Positions 52,201 through 55,730 of a DNA stretch of 64,000 nucleotides are shown here, piece by piece; the stretch's first letter is position 1; each line of letters begins with the position of its first letter. The notes beneath the pieces are model-generated. The model did not search any database, was not told the DNA's origin, and was given only the letters and a program-made list of their open reading frames with translations. A program made the translations under genes and the position numbers. Source of the DNA: Liolophura sinensis (taxonomy: Eukaryota; Mollusca; Polyplacophora; Chitonida; Chitonidae); assembly GCF_032854445.1 (NCBI RefSeq), contig NC_088302.1, forward strand, positions 52,852,046 through 52,916,045, given 5' to 3'.

Positions 52201-54492
52201 AACTGCCATACTGAGGGTAAATGCTGAGGGCACGGCCGTCACCTCGTCCTGTATCTGCGGGTAGGTGTCATTTATTAGACCAGTAGAGTAGAGGAGAACC
52301 CTTGTGGGCTGGAATCGGAACCCTATCTGGGGGATGACAGCCCGATACATGACGCCCATCAGCTGACCAGACAGCACGACGACACCGTCGGGCACTGCGA
52401 ACTGAAATGAAGGAGTGTGCGGAGGCGTGTAAGCTATGAGGTTTGGAGGTATCAATCTGTTCCGTAGGTGCTTATAGAAGAACTTAATTTGCATTTTCGT
52501 CTCCACGTGGGTTGGGGGAACGGTGAAGGTAATAATTTCAAAGGATATAATTACTCTCATCGGCCCCACATACATGCAGCTAGATTTATAAAACGCTTTT
52601 GTGTCAACGCATCCCGTAGATATGCTGTTTTTCATGGATTTGCATGTAAGATCTTAACTTTGAAAAGCTACTGTATGCACAGGAACATGCTCCACATGAA
52701 ACGCAATGATCAACACTTTCCCCAAACTTCATGGATTTCAGGAAAACATAAAATCACCAGATAATCATAACATCATGAAGTAATCATGATATCGCCGAAC
52801 AGATTTTATATCGTTAGATAACAAATGTTTAGCAATTACAAGCAGCTTGGATCTCCCAAAAGCCACATTCGTAAAATGGACTTTAAATTTTGGCGAATAA
52901 GAAACACGATTTTTAAACTGATCCCACCAAACATGCTTCTTACATATAAAATGAAATATATACATCAATAAGTTATACGCTAACAAACGTGCAACAGAAA
53001 TGTCCTATCGTTAGCACACATTTTTTGGACTAGGAGTATATTTGAAACAAGGGATTTACAACGAGAATATTCCACCAGACATAGACCAAATTTAAGAAAA
53101 ATTTTAATATTACTTTACCAGATCATTCCGGTATGGAGACAGTAAAGAAAGGTAGTATCGTAACTCACAGAATGTTTGCCTTTTGTCGTGGGCACGGTTT
53201 CTTCCTGACTATACTCTAGAGTAAGGGAGTTTGTACCTTTACTCCATATACATAACTCAAACGTTCCGTTCGTGTTCTCCGCCTTCTCCACATAAACATG
53301 GAAGGCTTTCAGGAGCCCGGAGCCCAAAAGGTGCTCCTGGTCGGCAATGGCGTAGGCGCGGTACGAGGCCATAGGCTGTGTGTACAAAGGCTCGTAGGTT
53401 TCATCAAACAGTAATCCATACTGCACCATCGTACCAGTAAGGGGAACACCTGTAAAAATGTTACATTTATTCATTTCATCTGTGTTCAACGCCAAACGAT
53501 AACGTTTCATTCATACGATGACTGTCAGTTAATATGTGAAGAAAACTCGGTGAAGTGCCAGGAGTAAACTATCGATTTTTGGCAAATAACTGGCAAATCA
53601 TCCCATATACAGATCTGCAGTCAAAATTTGCGACCTCTGTCACCAATCCCTTCTCGAACAGTGGAGACGGGAAGATTCTTTAAAGCCAACGATCAGTTAA
53701 AGTATACTTTTTAATTTGATGTATTTATTTATTTATTTAATTGGTTTTGTTCAATACTAACAGGTGACAGAGACTATTCTACAAGCTGTGAGTACAGATG
53801 CACGTATATTTCAGCAAACACCAACCACTGATTCCTATGAAACAGTTGCTGATTAAGCGATTTATAGAACCGGATTCACAAGGAATGGGGTCCACCAGCC
53901 CTGTACAAAGGGAAGCAAATCTTATAAAAGATAAAACAGCAGTGCCCTACTTAAATAACAATACCACTGATTTCAATACCAATACCAGTAATCATGAACG
54001 ATAAAAGTTGACATTGTTATTCAAATAAATAGAGGGCATTGCTGTTATATCAGTTACAAGATTTGCTTGCCTTTGTAGAAGGCTGGCGAAACCCATTAAA
54101 ATCACTGGATTCATTCTGTCATGAACGCTTTTTTGTTGGATTCTTTCAACCATCTAGTGAGAATCACTCGCATTCAGCACAGACCAGTTGTATTTATTTA
54201 TTTATTTGATTGGTGATTTACGCCGTACTCAAGGATATTTCACCTATACGCCGGAGGGCAGCATTATTGTGGGTGGAAACCGGGCACAGCCCGGGGGGAA
54301 ACCCACGACCATCCGCAGGTTGCTGTCAGACCTTCCCACGTACTGCCGGATAGGAAGCCAGCATGAGCTGGACTTGAACTCACAGCGACCGCATTGGTCA
54401 GATTAGTTGTAGAAATGCCGCTTACCAGCAGATAGCACCAAGGGGAGACAATTCACCGATATCAGAACACGGATCCACAGAGATCGTATCAT
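12907..54492 (-). CDS. Large multi-EGF single-pass membrane protein (whole gene, 44 coding exons)
   Basis: Joining the 44 exons listed separately gives 5715 nt, 1904 residues and a TAA stop, with every junction in phase. Order by residue: signal peptide 1-22; beta-rich N-terminal domain of unknown family 23-187; Gly-X-Y stretch about 188-213; 39 EGF-like modules 214-1782; membrane helix about 1806-1824; cytoplasmic tail 1825-1904. Most modules open with D-I/V-D/N-E-C and contain C-x-N-T-x-G-S-Y-x-C, the calcium-binding and Asp/Asn-hydroxylation signature of fibrillin-type EGF domains. In that family tandem modules form stiff calcium-dependent rods, so an extracellular adhesion or receptor role is inferred. 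Fibrillins, matrilins and nidogens share EGF arrays but I know of none with this N-terminal domain, a collagen stub and a membrane helix, so I give no symbol. The exon chain is strong evidence; transcription and the exact 5' end are unproven. Confidence 0.88.
13627..13877 (-). mobile_element. SINE-1, nearly full length, 12-bp target duplication
   Basis: Minus-strand copy from the ATTT-rich tail to the tRNA-like head, flanked by CTGTAGACTGAT at 13615-13626 and 13878-13889. In the last intron of the EGF gene. Confidence 0.85.
14481..14585 (-). CDS. EGF-like module 39 (truncated, membrane-proximal)
   Basis: Residues about 1748-1782, 105 nt, phase 1-1, GTGAGT donor. [26 protein letters not shown], then a Cys-free end ([10 protein letters not shown]). 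Only four of six cysteines remain, so the C-terminal subdomain is missing. It acts as the stalk before the membrane. Confidence 0.8.
14772..14995 (-). mobile_element. SINE-1, diverged copy
   Basis: Shows TGGTGTTTTACGCG, a TACTCAAGAATAT run and a tRNA-like end (GCTGGCGCGCTAATCACG). No clear target duplication. It lies between modules 39 and 38. Confidence 0.7.
15037..15159 (-). CDS. EGF-like module 38 (calcium-binding)
   Basis: Residues about 1707-1747. [39 protein letters not shown]. Six Cys. Near-copy of module 36. GTAAGG donor. A-type. Confidence 0.88.
15321..15478 (-). mobile_element. SINE-1, truncated copy
   Basis: Tail (ATTTATTTATTTGATT), GGGTTTTACGCCC and the following GAATATTTCACTTATAC block; the central part is deleted. 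It ends just before the module 37 donor. Confidence 0.65.
15498..15620 (-). CDS. EGF-like module 37 (calcium-binding)
   Basis: Residues about 1666-1706. [39 protein letters not shown]. Six Cys. Near-copy of module 35. GTAAGCC donor. B-type. Confidence 0.87.
16261..16383 (-). CDS. EGF-like module 36 (calcium-binding)
   Basis: Residues about 1625-1665. [39 protein letters not shown]. Six Cys. Near-copy of module 38. GTAAGG donor. A-type. Confidence 0.88.
16663..16785 (-). CDS. EGF-like module 35 (calcium-binding)
   Basis: Residues about 1584-1624. [39 protein letters not shown]. Six Cys. Near-copy of module 37. GTAAGAT donor. B-type. Confidence 0.87.
16926..18475 (-). mobile_element. Tc1/mariner DNA transposon
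   Basis: 1550 bp bounded by TA dinucleotides (16924-16925 and 18476-18477). Its inverted termini match perfectly over at least 25 bp (AACTACCGGGCAAAAGAAAC at the left end). It carries one transposase gene reading leftwards. TA targets, terminal repeats and the DD34E catalytic core are typical of Tc1-like elements. It sits in the intron between modules 34 and 35. Confidence 0.92.
17192..18199 (-). pseudogene. Tc1-like transposase, inactivated by three nonsense codons
   Basis: 336 codons from ATG at 18199 to TAA at 17192, with no frameshift. The N-terminal part has helix-turn-helix DNA-binding sequence (CSQATIS) and a GRPSVTTP linker. The catalytic part has [21 protein letters not shown] and [12 protein letters not shown]; the second Asp and the Glu are separated by 34 residues (DD34E). 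In-frame stops occur near codon 22 (TAA) and as a doublet TGA-TGA at 17888-17893. Such enzymes cut and paste their own element; this copy cannot make a full protein. The intact frame length and perfect termini suggest fairly recent inactivation. Confidence 0.9.
18766..18900 (-). repeat. Dispersed repeat R1, inverted fragment
   Basis: The reverse complement matches 2449-2580 (ATATGAACAGTTGCAAT, then TCGCCTAGAACATA). Located in the intron between modules 34 and 35. Confidence 0.6.
18938..19190. repeat. Two short tandem repeats
   Basis: GGAGTAAAGC repeated three to four times at about 18950-18977. A run of ATATCAATATC-type units (some 22 bp) at 19088-19183. Confidence 0.7.
19292..19408 (-). CDS. 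EGF-like module 34
   Basis: Residues about 1545-1583, 117 nt. [28 protein letters not shown] (Arg replaces the aromatic residue), six Cys. GTGAGC donor. A-type. The next intron carries the Tc1/mariner copy. Confidence 0.86.
19874..19996 (-). CDS. EGF-like module 33 (calcium-binding)
   Basis: Residues about 1504-1544. [28 protein letters not shown], six Cys. GTGAGT donor. B-type. Confidence 0.87.
20554..20676 (-). CDS. EGF-like module 32 (calcium-binding)
   Basis: Residues about 1463-1503. [28 protein letters not shown], six Cys. GTAAAG donor. An LTR retrotransposon remnant sits in the intron upstream of it. Confidence 0.85.
20727..20861 (+). pseudogene. C-terminal RNase H remnant of a Ty3-type LTR retrotransposon
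   Basis: A plus-strand frame of about 44 codons ends [22 protein letters not shown] then V and TAA. The [12 protein letters not shown] block is the classic end of the Ty3-clade RNase H domain. Two earlier in-frame stops (TAG at 20736, TGA at 20772) mark it as dead. Stop, short spacer and LTR follow directly, with no integrase. It lies in the intron upstream of module 32. Confidence 0.78.
20977..21730 (+). mobile_element. 3' LTR of the same retrotransposon
   Basis: 754 bp starting TGTTATG and ending CGTAACA, short inverted ends of the TG...CA type. A purine-rich tract (GAAGAGTGGG) lies directly upstream. A TATA-like CTATATAAGA near 21154 and an AATAAA at 21615 fit an LTR promoter and polyadenylation signal. 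The 5' LTR is not in the window. Confidence 0.75.
21938..22060 (-). CDS. EGF-like module 31 (calcium-binding)
   Basis: Residues about 1422-1462. [28 protein letters not shown], six Cys. GTGCGT donor. Very like module 32 (NGNC-S/T-QEC), so the two probably arose by duplication. Confidence 0.85.
   Translation of the reverse strand, partial: TSMNVMLTTAIALRNAKITREVLVANVGKAIIWRMKIRHV
22205..23520. repeat. 22/24-bp composite minisatellite
   Basis: About 50 units. The common unit (AACTCAGAATATGGACAAGGGT, 22 bp) is broken every few copies by a 24-bp unit (core GAGAAGTGTGAGAATATGG), giving a higher-order pattern. In the intron between modules 30 and 31. Confidence 0.92.
23521..23920. other. Intron sequence, nothing specific seen
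   Basis: Two overlapping plus-strand frames of about 75 codons are present but show no domain. They are in the intron of the minus-strand gene. Confidence 0.4.
23922..24044 (-). CDS. EGF-like module 30 (calcium-binding)
   Basis: Residues about 1381-1421. [28 protein letters not shown], six Cys. GTAAGTC donor. Mixed A/B character. Confidence 0.86.
24621..24737 (-). CDS. EGF-like module 29 (calcium-binding)
   Basis: Residues about 1342-1380, 117 nt. [28 protein letters not shown], six Cys, with a shortened last loop. GTGAGG donor. B-type. Confidence 0.86.
25113..25235 (-). CDS. EGF-like module 28 (calcium-binding)
   Basis: Residues about 1301-1341. [28 protein letters not shown], six Cys. 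GTAAAA donor. A-type. Confidence 0.86.
25340..25382. repeat. (GCAAA)n microsatellite
   Basis: About eight near-perfect five-base units. Confidence 0.85.
25535..25783 (-). mobile_element. SINE-1, nearly full length, 11-bp target duplication
   Basis: Flanked by GGATCTTTATT at 25524-25534 and 25784-25794. Ends in the tRNA-like head (GAGCCACGGAGG) on the right. Confidence 0.83.
25930..26016 (-). CDS. EGF-like module 27 (half module)
   Basis: Residues about 1272-1300, 87 nt, phase 1-1, TTTTAG acceptor and GTAAGTT donor. [14 protein letters not shown] then [12 protein letters not shown]: the N-terminal part and two cysteines of an EGF are missing, but frame and splice sites are intact. It lies just beyond the exon-derived minisatellite. 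Confidence 0.68.
26100..27060. repeat. 61-bp minisatellite seeded from the module 26 exon/intron junction
   Basis: About 14-16 units. Each typical unit reads, on the gene strand, GGATATGCCTGTGAAC..CAT, then GTAAGTGATGACATTTACAC. That is the last 25 exon bases, the donor and 36 intron bases of module 26. The last unit at the right is the real exon end. Confidence 0.88.
27048..27176 (-). CDS. EGF-like module 26, extended 3' end
   Basis: Residues about 1229-1271, 129 nt. [27 protein letters not shown], six Cys, then two extra residues before a CAT|GTAAGT donor. The last 25 exon bases and the donor are the seed of the 61-bp minisatellite downstream. A nearer GTAAAC would put the next exon out of phase. 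Confidence 0.82.
27595..27717 (-). CDS. EGF-like module 25 (calcium-binding)
   Basis: Residues about 1188-1228. [28 protein letters not shown], six Cys. GTAATA donor. A-type. Confidence 0.86.
27770..28100. repeat. Short minisatellite, diverged
   Basis: Four to six units containing CCTTGCCAGGTACCTGACAA and CCTCCTCATGAGGAT. In the intron between modules 24 and 25. Confidence 0.75.
28325..28447 (-). CDS. EGF-like module 24 (calcium-binding)
   Basis: Residues about 1147-1187. [28 protein letters not shown], six Cys. GTAAGTC donor. Only about 160 bp of intron separates it from module 23. B-type. Confidence 0.87.
28607..28729 (-). CDS. EGF-like module 23 (calcium-binding)
   Basis: Residues about 1106-1146. 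[28 protein letters not shown], six Cys. GTAAAT donor. A-type. Confidence 0.87.
29101..29217 (-). CDS. EGF-like module 22 (calcium-binding)
   Basis: Residues about 1067-1105, 117 nt. [26 protein letters not shown], six Cys, with a short first loop. GTATGT donor. B-type position. Confidence 0.86.
29567..29698 (-). mobile_element. SINE-1, 5'-truncated, 13-bp target duplication
   Basis: Flanked by AGTTGTGCATTGA at 29554-29566 and 29699-29711. Only the 3' half of the element is present. Confidence 0.84.
30037..30159 (-). CDS. EGF-like module 21
   Basis: Residues about 1026-1066. [16 protein letters not shown] (Asp replaces the usual Glu before the first Cys), [12 protein letters not shown] with Arg in place of the aromatic residue. 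Six Cys. GTAGAT donor. A-type. Confidence 0.85.
30510..31133. repeat. 25-bp minisatellite
   Basis: About 25 units of GGTTTGGTGGACAAACTGGT plus five bases. Open frames on both strands through it are by-products of the repeat. Confidence 0.92.
31425..31547 (-). CDS. EGF-like module 20 (calcium-binding)
   Basis: Residues about 985-1025. [28 protein letters not shown], six Cys. GTAAGTC donor. B-type. The next intron holds the 25-bp minisatellite. Confidence 0.87.
31968..32135. repeat. 19-bp minisatellite
   Basis: About eight to nine units of TGAGAAACGAATTTTCTAA. In the intron after module 19. Confidence 0.9.
32270..32400 (-). repeat. SINE-2 fragment
   Basis: GGGTTTAACGTTATACTAAAC, then CATATGACGACGAGGAGTCA, the same motif as at 12200 and (inverted) at 5080 and 58120. 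Confidence 0.6.
32426..32548 (-). CDS. EGF-like module 19 (calcium-binding)
   Basis: Residues about 944-984. [28 protein letters not shown], six Cys. GTAAG donor. A-type. Confidence 0.86.
33376..33495 (-). CDS. EGF-like module 18 (calcium-binding)
   Basis: Residues about 904-943, 120 nt. [27 protein letters not shown], six Cys. GTAAG donor. B-type position. Confidence 0.86.
33952..34074 (-). CDS. EGF-like module 17 (calcium-binding)
   Basis: Residues about 863-903. [28 protein letters not shown], six Cys. GTAAAC donor. A-type. Confidence 0.86.
34543..34644 (-). CDS. EGF-like module 16 (degenerate)
   Basis: Residues about 829-862, 102 nt, still phase 1-1 with a strong GTAAGTG donor. [13 protein letters not shown], then [10 protein letters not shown] and a final Cys: four Cys only. 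The first cysteines and the hydroxylation motif are gone, so it cannot fold as a standard EGF. It may be a linker, or a module decaying in place. Confidence 0.68.
34958..35155 (+). mobile_element. SINE-1 with poly(A) end, 12-bp target duplication
   Basis: Flanked by ACACCGATACGC at 34946-34957 and 35156-35167. Begins inside the tRNA-like region at the box B motif (GAGTTCAAGTCC) and ends in about 20 A residues rather than the usual ATAA repeats. This suggests a recent insertion. Confidence 0.86.
35167..35866. repeat. 140-bp tandem repeat, five near-identical copies
   Basis: Exact period of 140 bp with only a handful of differences between copies. Each copy has the palindromic E-box TCACGTGA, and four of five have CTAGATAA. 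In the intron between modules 15 and 16. Confidence 0.95.
35952..36074 (-). CDS. EGF-like module 15 (calcium-binding)
   Basis: Residues about 788-828. [28 protein letters not shown], six Cys. GTAAGG donor. The five-copy 140-bp repeat starts about 85 bp into the downstream intron. A-type. Confidence 0.87.
36538..36779 (+). mobile_element. SINE-1, full length, 12-bp target duplication
   Basis: Flanked by TACATGAAAGTA at 36526-36537 and 36780-36791. tRNA-like head at left, AAATAAATAAAT tail at right. Confidence 0.86.
36840..37420. other. Intron sequence between modules 15 and 14, no feature called
   Basis: A 90-codon minus frame (37015-37287) shows no domain or splice support. Confidence 0.4.
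37421..37546 (-). CDS. EGF-like module 14 (calcium-binding)
   Basis: Residues about 746-787, 126 nt. [28 protein letters not shown], six Cys. One residue longer than usual before the last Cys. GTGAGG donor. B-type. Confidence 0.86.
37658..37910 (+). mobile_element. SINE-1, full length, imperfect 14-bp target duplication
   Basis: GGCCTCCGTGGCTCAGTTGG head with box A, box B near 37735 and AAATAAATAA tail. Flanks ATTACTCAAATGCA and ATTATTCAAACGCA differ at two bases. Confidence 0.84.
38317..38945. repeat. 47-bp minisatellite
   Basis: About 13 units containing ATATACATGTATATGTGCTG and GCAGCACGGTGACATAAACC. 47 is not a multiple of three, so all minus frames stay open and produce false proteins. 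Confidence 0.94.
39047..39169 (-). CDS. EGF-like module 13
   Basis: Residues about 705-745. [28 protein letters not shown], six Cys. The donor GTGTGTGG is suboptimal. The following intron carries the 47-bp minisatellite. A-type. Confidence 0.84.
39735..39857 (-). CDS. EGF-like module 12 (calcium-binding)
   Basis: Residues about 664-704. [28 protein letters not shown], six Cys. N-S-S glycosylation site. Phase 1-1, GTAGGTAC donor. B-type. Confidence 0.86.
40000..40489. repeat. 51-bp minisatellite seeded from the module 11 exon/intron junction
   Basis: Eight to nine units. Each carries CATATGCCCTTACCTAGACAGC, the reverse complement of the module 11 exon end, GTAAGGG donor and first intron bases. 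Five copies keep an intact donor. The array runs straight into the real exon end at 40476. Confidence 0.9.
40476..40598 (-). CDS. EGF-like module 11 (calcium-binding)
   Basis: Residues about 623-663. [28 protein letters not shown], six Cys. The GTAAGGG donor and last exon bases are copied in the downstream 51-bp minisatellite. The exon's first part and upstream intron are copied at 56377-56620. A-type. Confidence 0.88.
40838..40860. repeat. Poly(A) run
   Basis: About 22 A residues in the intron upstream of module 11. No SINE body is obvious next to it. Confidence 0.8.
41098..41364 (-). mobile_element. SINE-1, full length, 13-bp target duplication
   Basis: Flanked by GTCACATGCATAT at 41085-41097 and 41365-41377. 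Complete from ATTT tail to tRNA-like head. Confidence 0.86.
41391..41451 (-). mobile_element. SINE-1, short internal-deletion copy
   Basis: TTTATTTGATTGGTGTTTTT, then GCTAGCATTATGGTGGGAGG, only about 60 bp, next to the full copy. Confidence 0.6.
41753..41875 (-). CDS. EGF-like module 10 (calcium signature lost)
   Basis: Residues about 582-622. Opens [13 protein letters not shown], so the acidic D-x-D/N-E calcium motif is missing. Six Cys are kept ([12 protein letters not shown]). Phase 1-1, GTAATT donor. It breaks the A/B alternation, with two B-like modules in a row. Confidence 0.84.
42350..42472 (-). CDS. EGF-like module 9 (calcium-binding)
   Basis: Residues about 541-581. [28 protein letters not shown], six Cys. 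Phase 1-1, GTATGT donor. B-type. Confidence 0.87.
42819..42941 (-). CDS. EGF-like module 8 (calcium-binding)
   Basis: Residues about 500-540. [28 protein letters not shown], six Cys. Phase 1-1, GTACAG donor. A-type. Confidence 0.87.
43605..43727 (-). CDS. EGF-like module 7 (calcium-binding)
   Basis: Residues about 459-499. [28 protein letters not shown], six Cys. The donor GTTTGA is weak. A 41-bp tandem repeat begins soon after the upstream side of the acceptor. B-type. Confidence 0.85.
43740..43980. repeat. 41-bp tandem repeat, about five units
   Basis: Units contain GTATAGCGTATACGATCAGC and GAGGACATAAGAAAACAGCA. Lies directly upstream of the module 7 acceptor. Confidence 0.85.
44470..45600. 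repeat. 39-bp minisatellite
   Basis: About 23 regular units (GTGGTGTTCTAGCTATGACG, then AAACCACACGCTTGTCACA) with a diverged left edge. 39 is a multiple of three, so long frames of 13-residue repeats are open on the plus strand. It lies in the intron between modules 6 and 7. Confidence 0.95.
45697..45937 (+). mobile_element. SINE-1, nearly full length, tail lost
   Basis: tRNA-like head GGCCTCCGTGGCTCAGTTGG through ATATTCTTGAGTA. The usual tail is replaced by a 47-bp tandem repeat. Confidence 0.8.
45940..46075. repeat. 47-bp tandem repeat, about three units
   Basis: CCTTAGGGAAAGGCGTGCCC, then GTAGTAAAGCACCTACATGA repeated. Starts at the end of the SINE. Confidence 0.8.
46667..46789 (-). CDS. 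EGF-like module 6 (calcium-binding)
   Basis: Residues about 418-458. [28 protein letters not shown], six Cys. Phase 1-1, GTACAG donor. A-type. The next intron (2.9 kb) holds the 39-bp minisatellite and a SINE. Confidence 0.87.
47317..47436 (-). CDS. EGF-like module 5 (calcium-binding)
   Basis: Residues about 378-417, 120 nt. [27 protein letters not shown], six Cys. One residue shorter than the usual 41. Phase 1-1, GTATAT donor. B-type position. Confidence 0.87.
47563..47806 (-). mobile_element. SINE-1, nearly full length
   Basis: Complete body from the ATTT tail to the tRNA-like head. The candidate target duplication TTCATTTATTTAT (47550-47562, 47807-47819) is low complexity, so less sure. 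Confidence 0.8.
47820..48650. other. Intron sequence between modules 5 and 4
   Basis: Only a short SINE-like scrap near 48310-48375 (GAAACCCACGACCACGTGCA) was recognised. Confidence 0.45.
48651..48773 (-). CDS. EGF-like module 4 (calcium-binding)
   Basis: Residues about 337-377. [28 protein letters not shown], six Cys. Phase 1-1, GTATAT donor. A-type. Confidence 0.87.
49153..49275 (-). CDS. EGF-like module 3 with apparent GC donor
   Basis: Residues about 296-336. [24 protein letters not shown], six Cys, all in frame. The expected donor reads CAG|GCTAGT instead of GT, and reading through meets TAG at once. It therefore needs a GC-AG intron or is skipped in this allele. Confidence 0.78.
49377..49645 (-). 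mobile_element. Two SINE-1 remnants in tandem
   Basis: 49377-49488 and 49516-49645 each show TTTACGCCGTRCTCAAGAAT and the following block, both truncated and diverged. Confidence 0.65.
50003..50125 (-). CDS. EGF-like module 2 (calcium-binding)
   Basis: Residues about 255-295. [16 protein letters not shown], six Cys, [12 protein letters not shown]. Phase 1-1, GTAAGTCCG donor. A-type module (N-G-G-C). Confidence 0.88.
50212..50530. repeat. 17-bp minisatellite
   Basis: About 18 units of TCTGTGATAAACATGAG. Intron between modules 1 and 2. Confidence 0.92.
50939..51061 (-). CDS. EGF-like module 1 (calcium-binding)
   Basis: Residues about 214-254. Opens [12 protein letters not shown] and carries six Cys with [12 protein letters not shown]. 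Phase 1-1, GTAG acceptor, GTAAGTCC donor. B-type module (N-x-T before the second Cys). Confidence 0.88.
51517..51594 (-). CDS. Exon 4: short collagen-like Gly-X-Y segment
   Basis: 78 nt between CTCTTGCAG and GTAAGGAG, phase 1-1. It codes for about six Gly-X-Y triplets rich in Gly-Pro-Pro ([12 protein letters not shown], then GPQGPPGE), flanked by Ile-Pro. This is far too short for a stable collagen helix alone. It may help trimerise, or act as a proline-rich hinge between the N-terminal domain and the EGF rod. Confidence 0.82.
51742..51897 (-). mobile_element. SINE-1, 5'-truncated copy
   Basis: ATTTATTTATTTATTTTATT tail, AAGCCGTACTCCAGAATATT and CATCCACAGGTTGCTGACG. Between the collagen exon and exon 3. 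Confidence 0.68.
52188..52401 (-). CDS. Exon 3: N-terminal beta-rich domain, second part
   Basis: 214 nt, entered in phase 0 after CATTTCAG and left in phase 1 at GTACAT. It continues the same fold ([20 protein letters not shown], then [18 protein letters not shown]) and ends before the collagen-like exon. It has one N-D-T glycosylation site and no Cys. The phase 0/phase 1 match with exons 2 and 4 supports the assignment. Confidence 0.78.
52402..53168. other. Intron between exons 2 and 3
   Basis: No repeat or coding segment recognised. Confidence 0.5.
53169..53449 (-). CDS. Exon 2: N-terminal beta-rich domain, first part
   Basis: 281 nt, entered in phase 1 after TTTTTACAG and left in phase 0 at GTGAGT. 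It begins [16 protein letters not shown] and has alternating hydrophobic strands ([32 protein letters not shown]). It contains an N-G-T glycosylation site and only one Cys. The pattern resembles beta-sandwich ectodomains seen in marine invertebrate secreted proteins. I cannot name the family. Confidence 0.8.
53455..53640 (-). repeat. Diverged SINE-like remnant
   Basis: ACATTTATTCATTTCATCTG, then CATTCATACGATGACTGTCA and GGAGTAAACTATCGATTTTTGG follow the order of the SINE-1 3' half, much decayed. It abuts the exon 2 acceptor. Confidence 0.4.
54192..54404 (-). mobile_element. SINE-1 next to the signal-peptide exon
   Basis: Tail at left, body to box B at right (GACTTGAACTCACAGCGACC). A short AGTTGTA match flanks it. 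It ends 22 bp from the exon 1 boundary. Confidence 0.75.
54426..54492 (-). CDS. Exon 1: start codon and signal peptide
   Basis: Encodes [22 protein letters not shown], a basic n-region, hydrophobic core and small residue before the likely cleavage site, followed by a GTAAGC donor in phase 1. A 3' splice site (TTTTCAG) lies directly before the ATG, so the 5' UTR probably sits on an upstream exon. A SINE ends about 20 bp downstream of the donor. This ATG is chosen because it opens a good signal peptide. Confidence 0.72.
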
Positions 54493-55662
54493 CTGAAAAC
54501 ACACTCAAAATCATCTCATTTGTTATAATCACAATGTGACCATCAACCGGACTATAATTTATGTTCAGCCAGGTCTGTAGTAGAATGACCCAAAAAGTAA
54601 ATTAAGAAAACAGTTAATACATTCTTTATATGGCTCTTCTGAGTTCCCGACATTGGTTACTAAGTTCTGGTTCGGCACACTTCGCCCAATTCAACCCTGC
54701 CCTCTTCAAATTAATCCGGTAAGAGTAAACCAAACTTCAGCTGCAGAGACTGATGCTCAACCAACTACTTGGGTTAAAATGCACCAAATCCCTTGGATAC
54801 ATCAGTCTTCGATCTGTAGAGCTGACTTTCTGTACTGGTTGTGAGAATCTGTGTAAACAGGTAGCTGTGCCCACAAAGTATTCAAACACAAACTAAGGGA
54901 TCAATGTCAGGCTGGTTAAATTTGTTTTCAGAGCTCTTTAGACAAAGTAAAGCCCTCTCCACTGAAGTTTGCTTCTAGCATCATAAAGTTTGAATTACAC
55001 TGAAAAATATTCCAGAAGAATGCGAAAATAAAGTAGAATACATATATCGAACGACACGCTTATTTCTGATCGTGATAGTTGAAATCAACACCCAACTCCA
55101 TCCCCTCCCCTCCCCTCCCCTCCCCTCCCTACCATAAACCTCCACCTCTCAGCGTGGGGTTTGTAAACACAAACAAATATTTATGTTCCGATTAATCCAC
55201 TAGAAACCCTAATGACGTGGCTATGTGTGTTCACAATGACACACCAGCTATCTTGATAACATCGAAAGAACCAAAGACATCGGACAGCATCGACGCAAAT
55301 TAACCTCCAGGACAGCCTTACCTACACCGGGATTCTCTTGATTTACAGAGCTCCGGATGTCTGCTCCATTTTTGGCACTTGCTTTATTATACATACAGTT
55401 TAGTAGCCAAACACTTACATTGGATCAATATGCCTGAACATATCGGTGCTGTTACTAAAGCACCTCAGGTAATGTTCAACGATCTCTACTCCACTTCTGC
55501 AGTACGTCTCCTTGTCCACTTTACACGAATTAGCGTGATCTGCGTTCTTGGTAAACAGAAATATTTTACGATGCATCACTGTCTACGTGCGGCGACATGA
55601 AACACGCTGTAGACGAAATGTTACTGATTCAAATTCAGGTAATCACATGACCCAACACTGAT
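54493..55662. other. Upstream region of the EGF gene
   Basis: Contains a CCCCT-type tract at 55103-55130 and no convincing core promoter. If the candidate 5' exon at 55672 is real, this is intron 1. Confidence 0.4.
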
Positions 55663-55671
55663 AGTACTTAC

Positions 55672-55730
55672 GTAGACAACAGCTTGCCCTGACATCCTGA
55701 AGGTGAGGTGGTTGGGAGAGGTGGTTGGGA
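55672..55730 (-). other. Candidate 5' exon of the EGF gene (3' end only)
   Basis: A strong donor (TAC|GTAAGTACT) at 55671 could splice to the acceptor just before the exon 1 ATG. An ATG in this stretch (MSGQAVVY) would run in frame into MIRSLW, giving an alternative longer N-terminus. The left limit of the exon is unknown; the coordinates show only the part near the donor. Confidence 0.28.
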
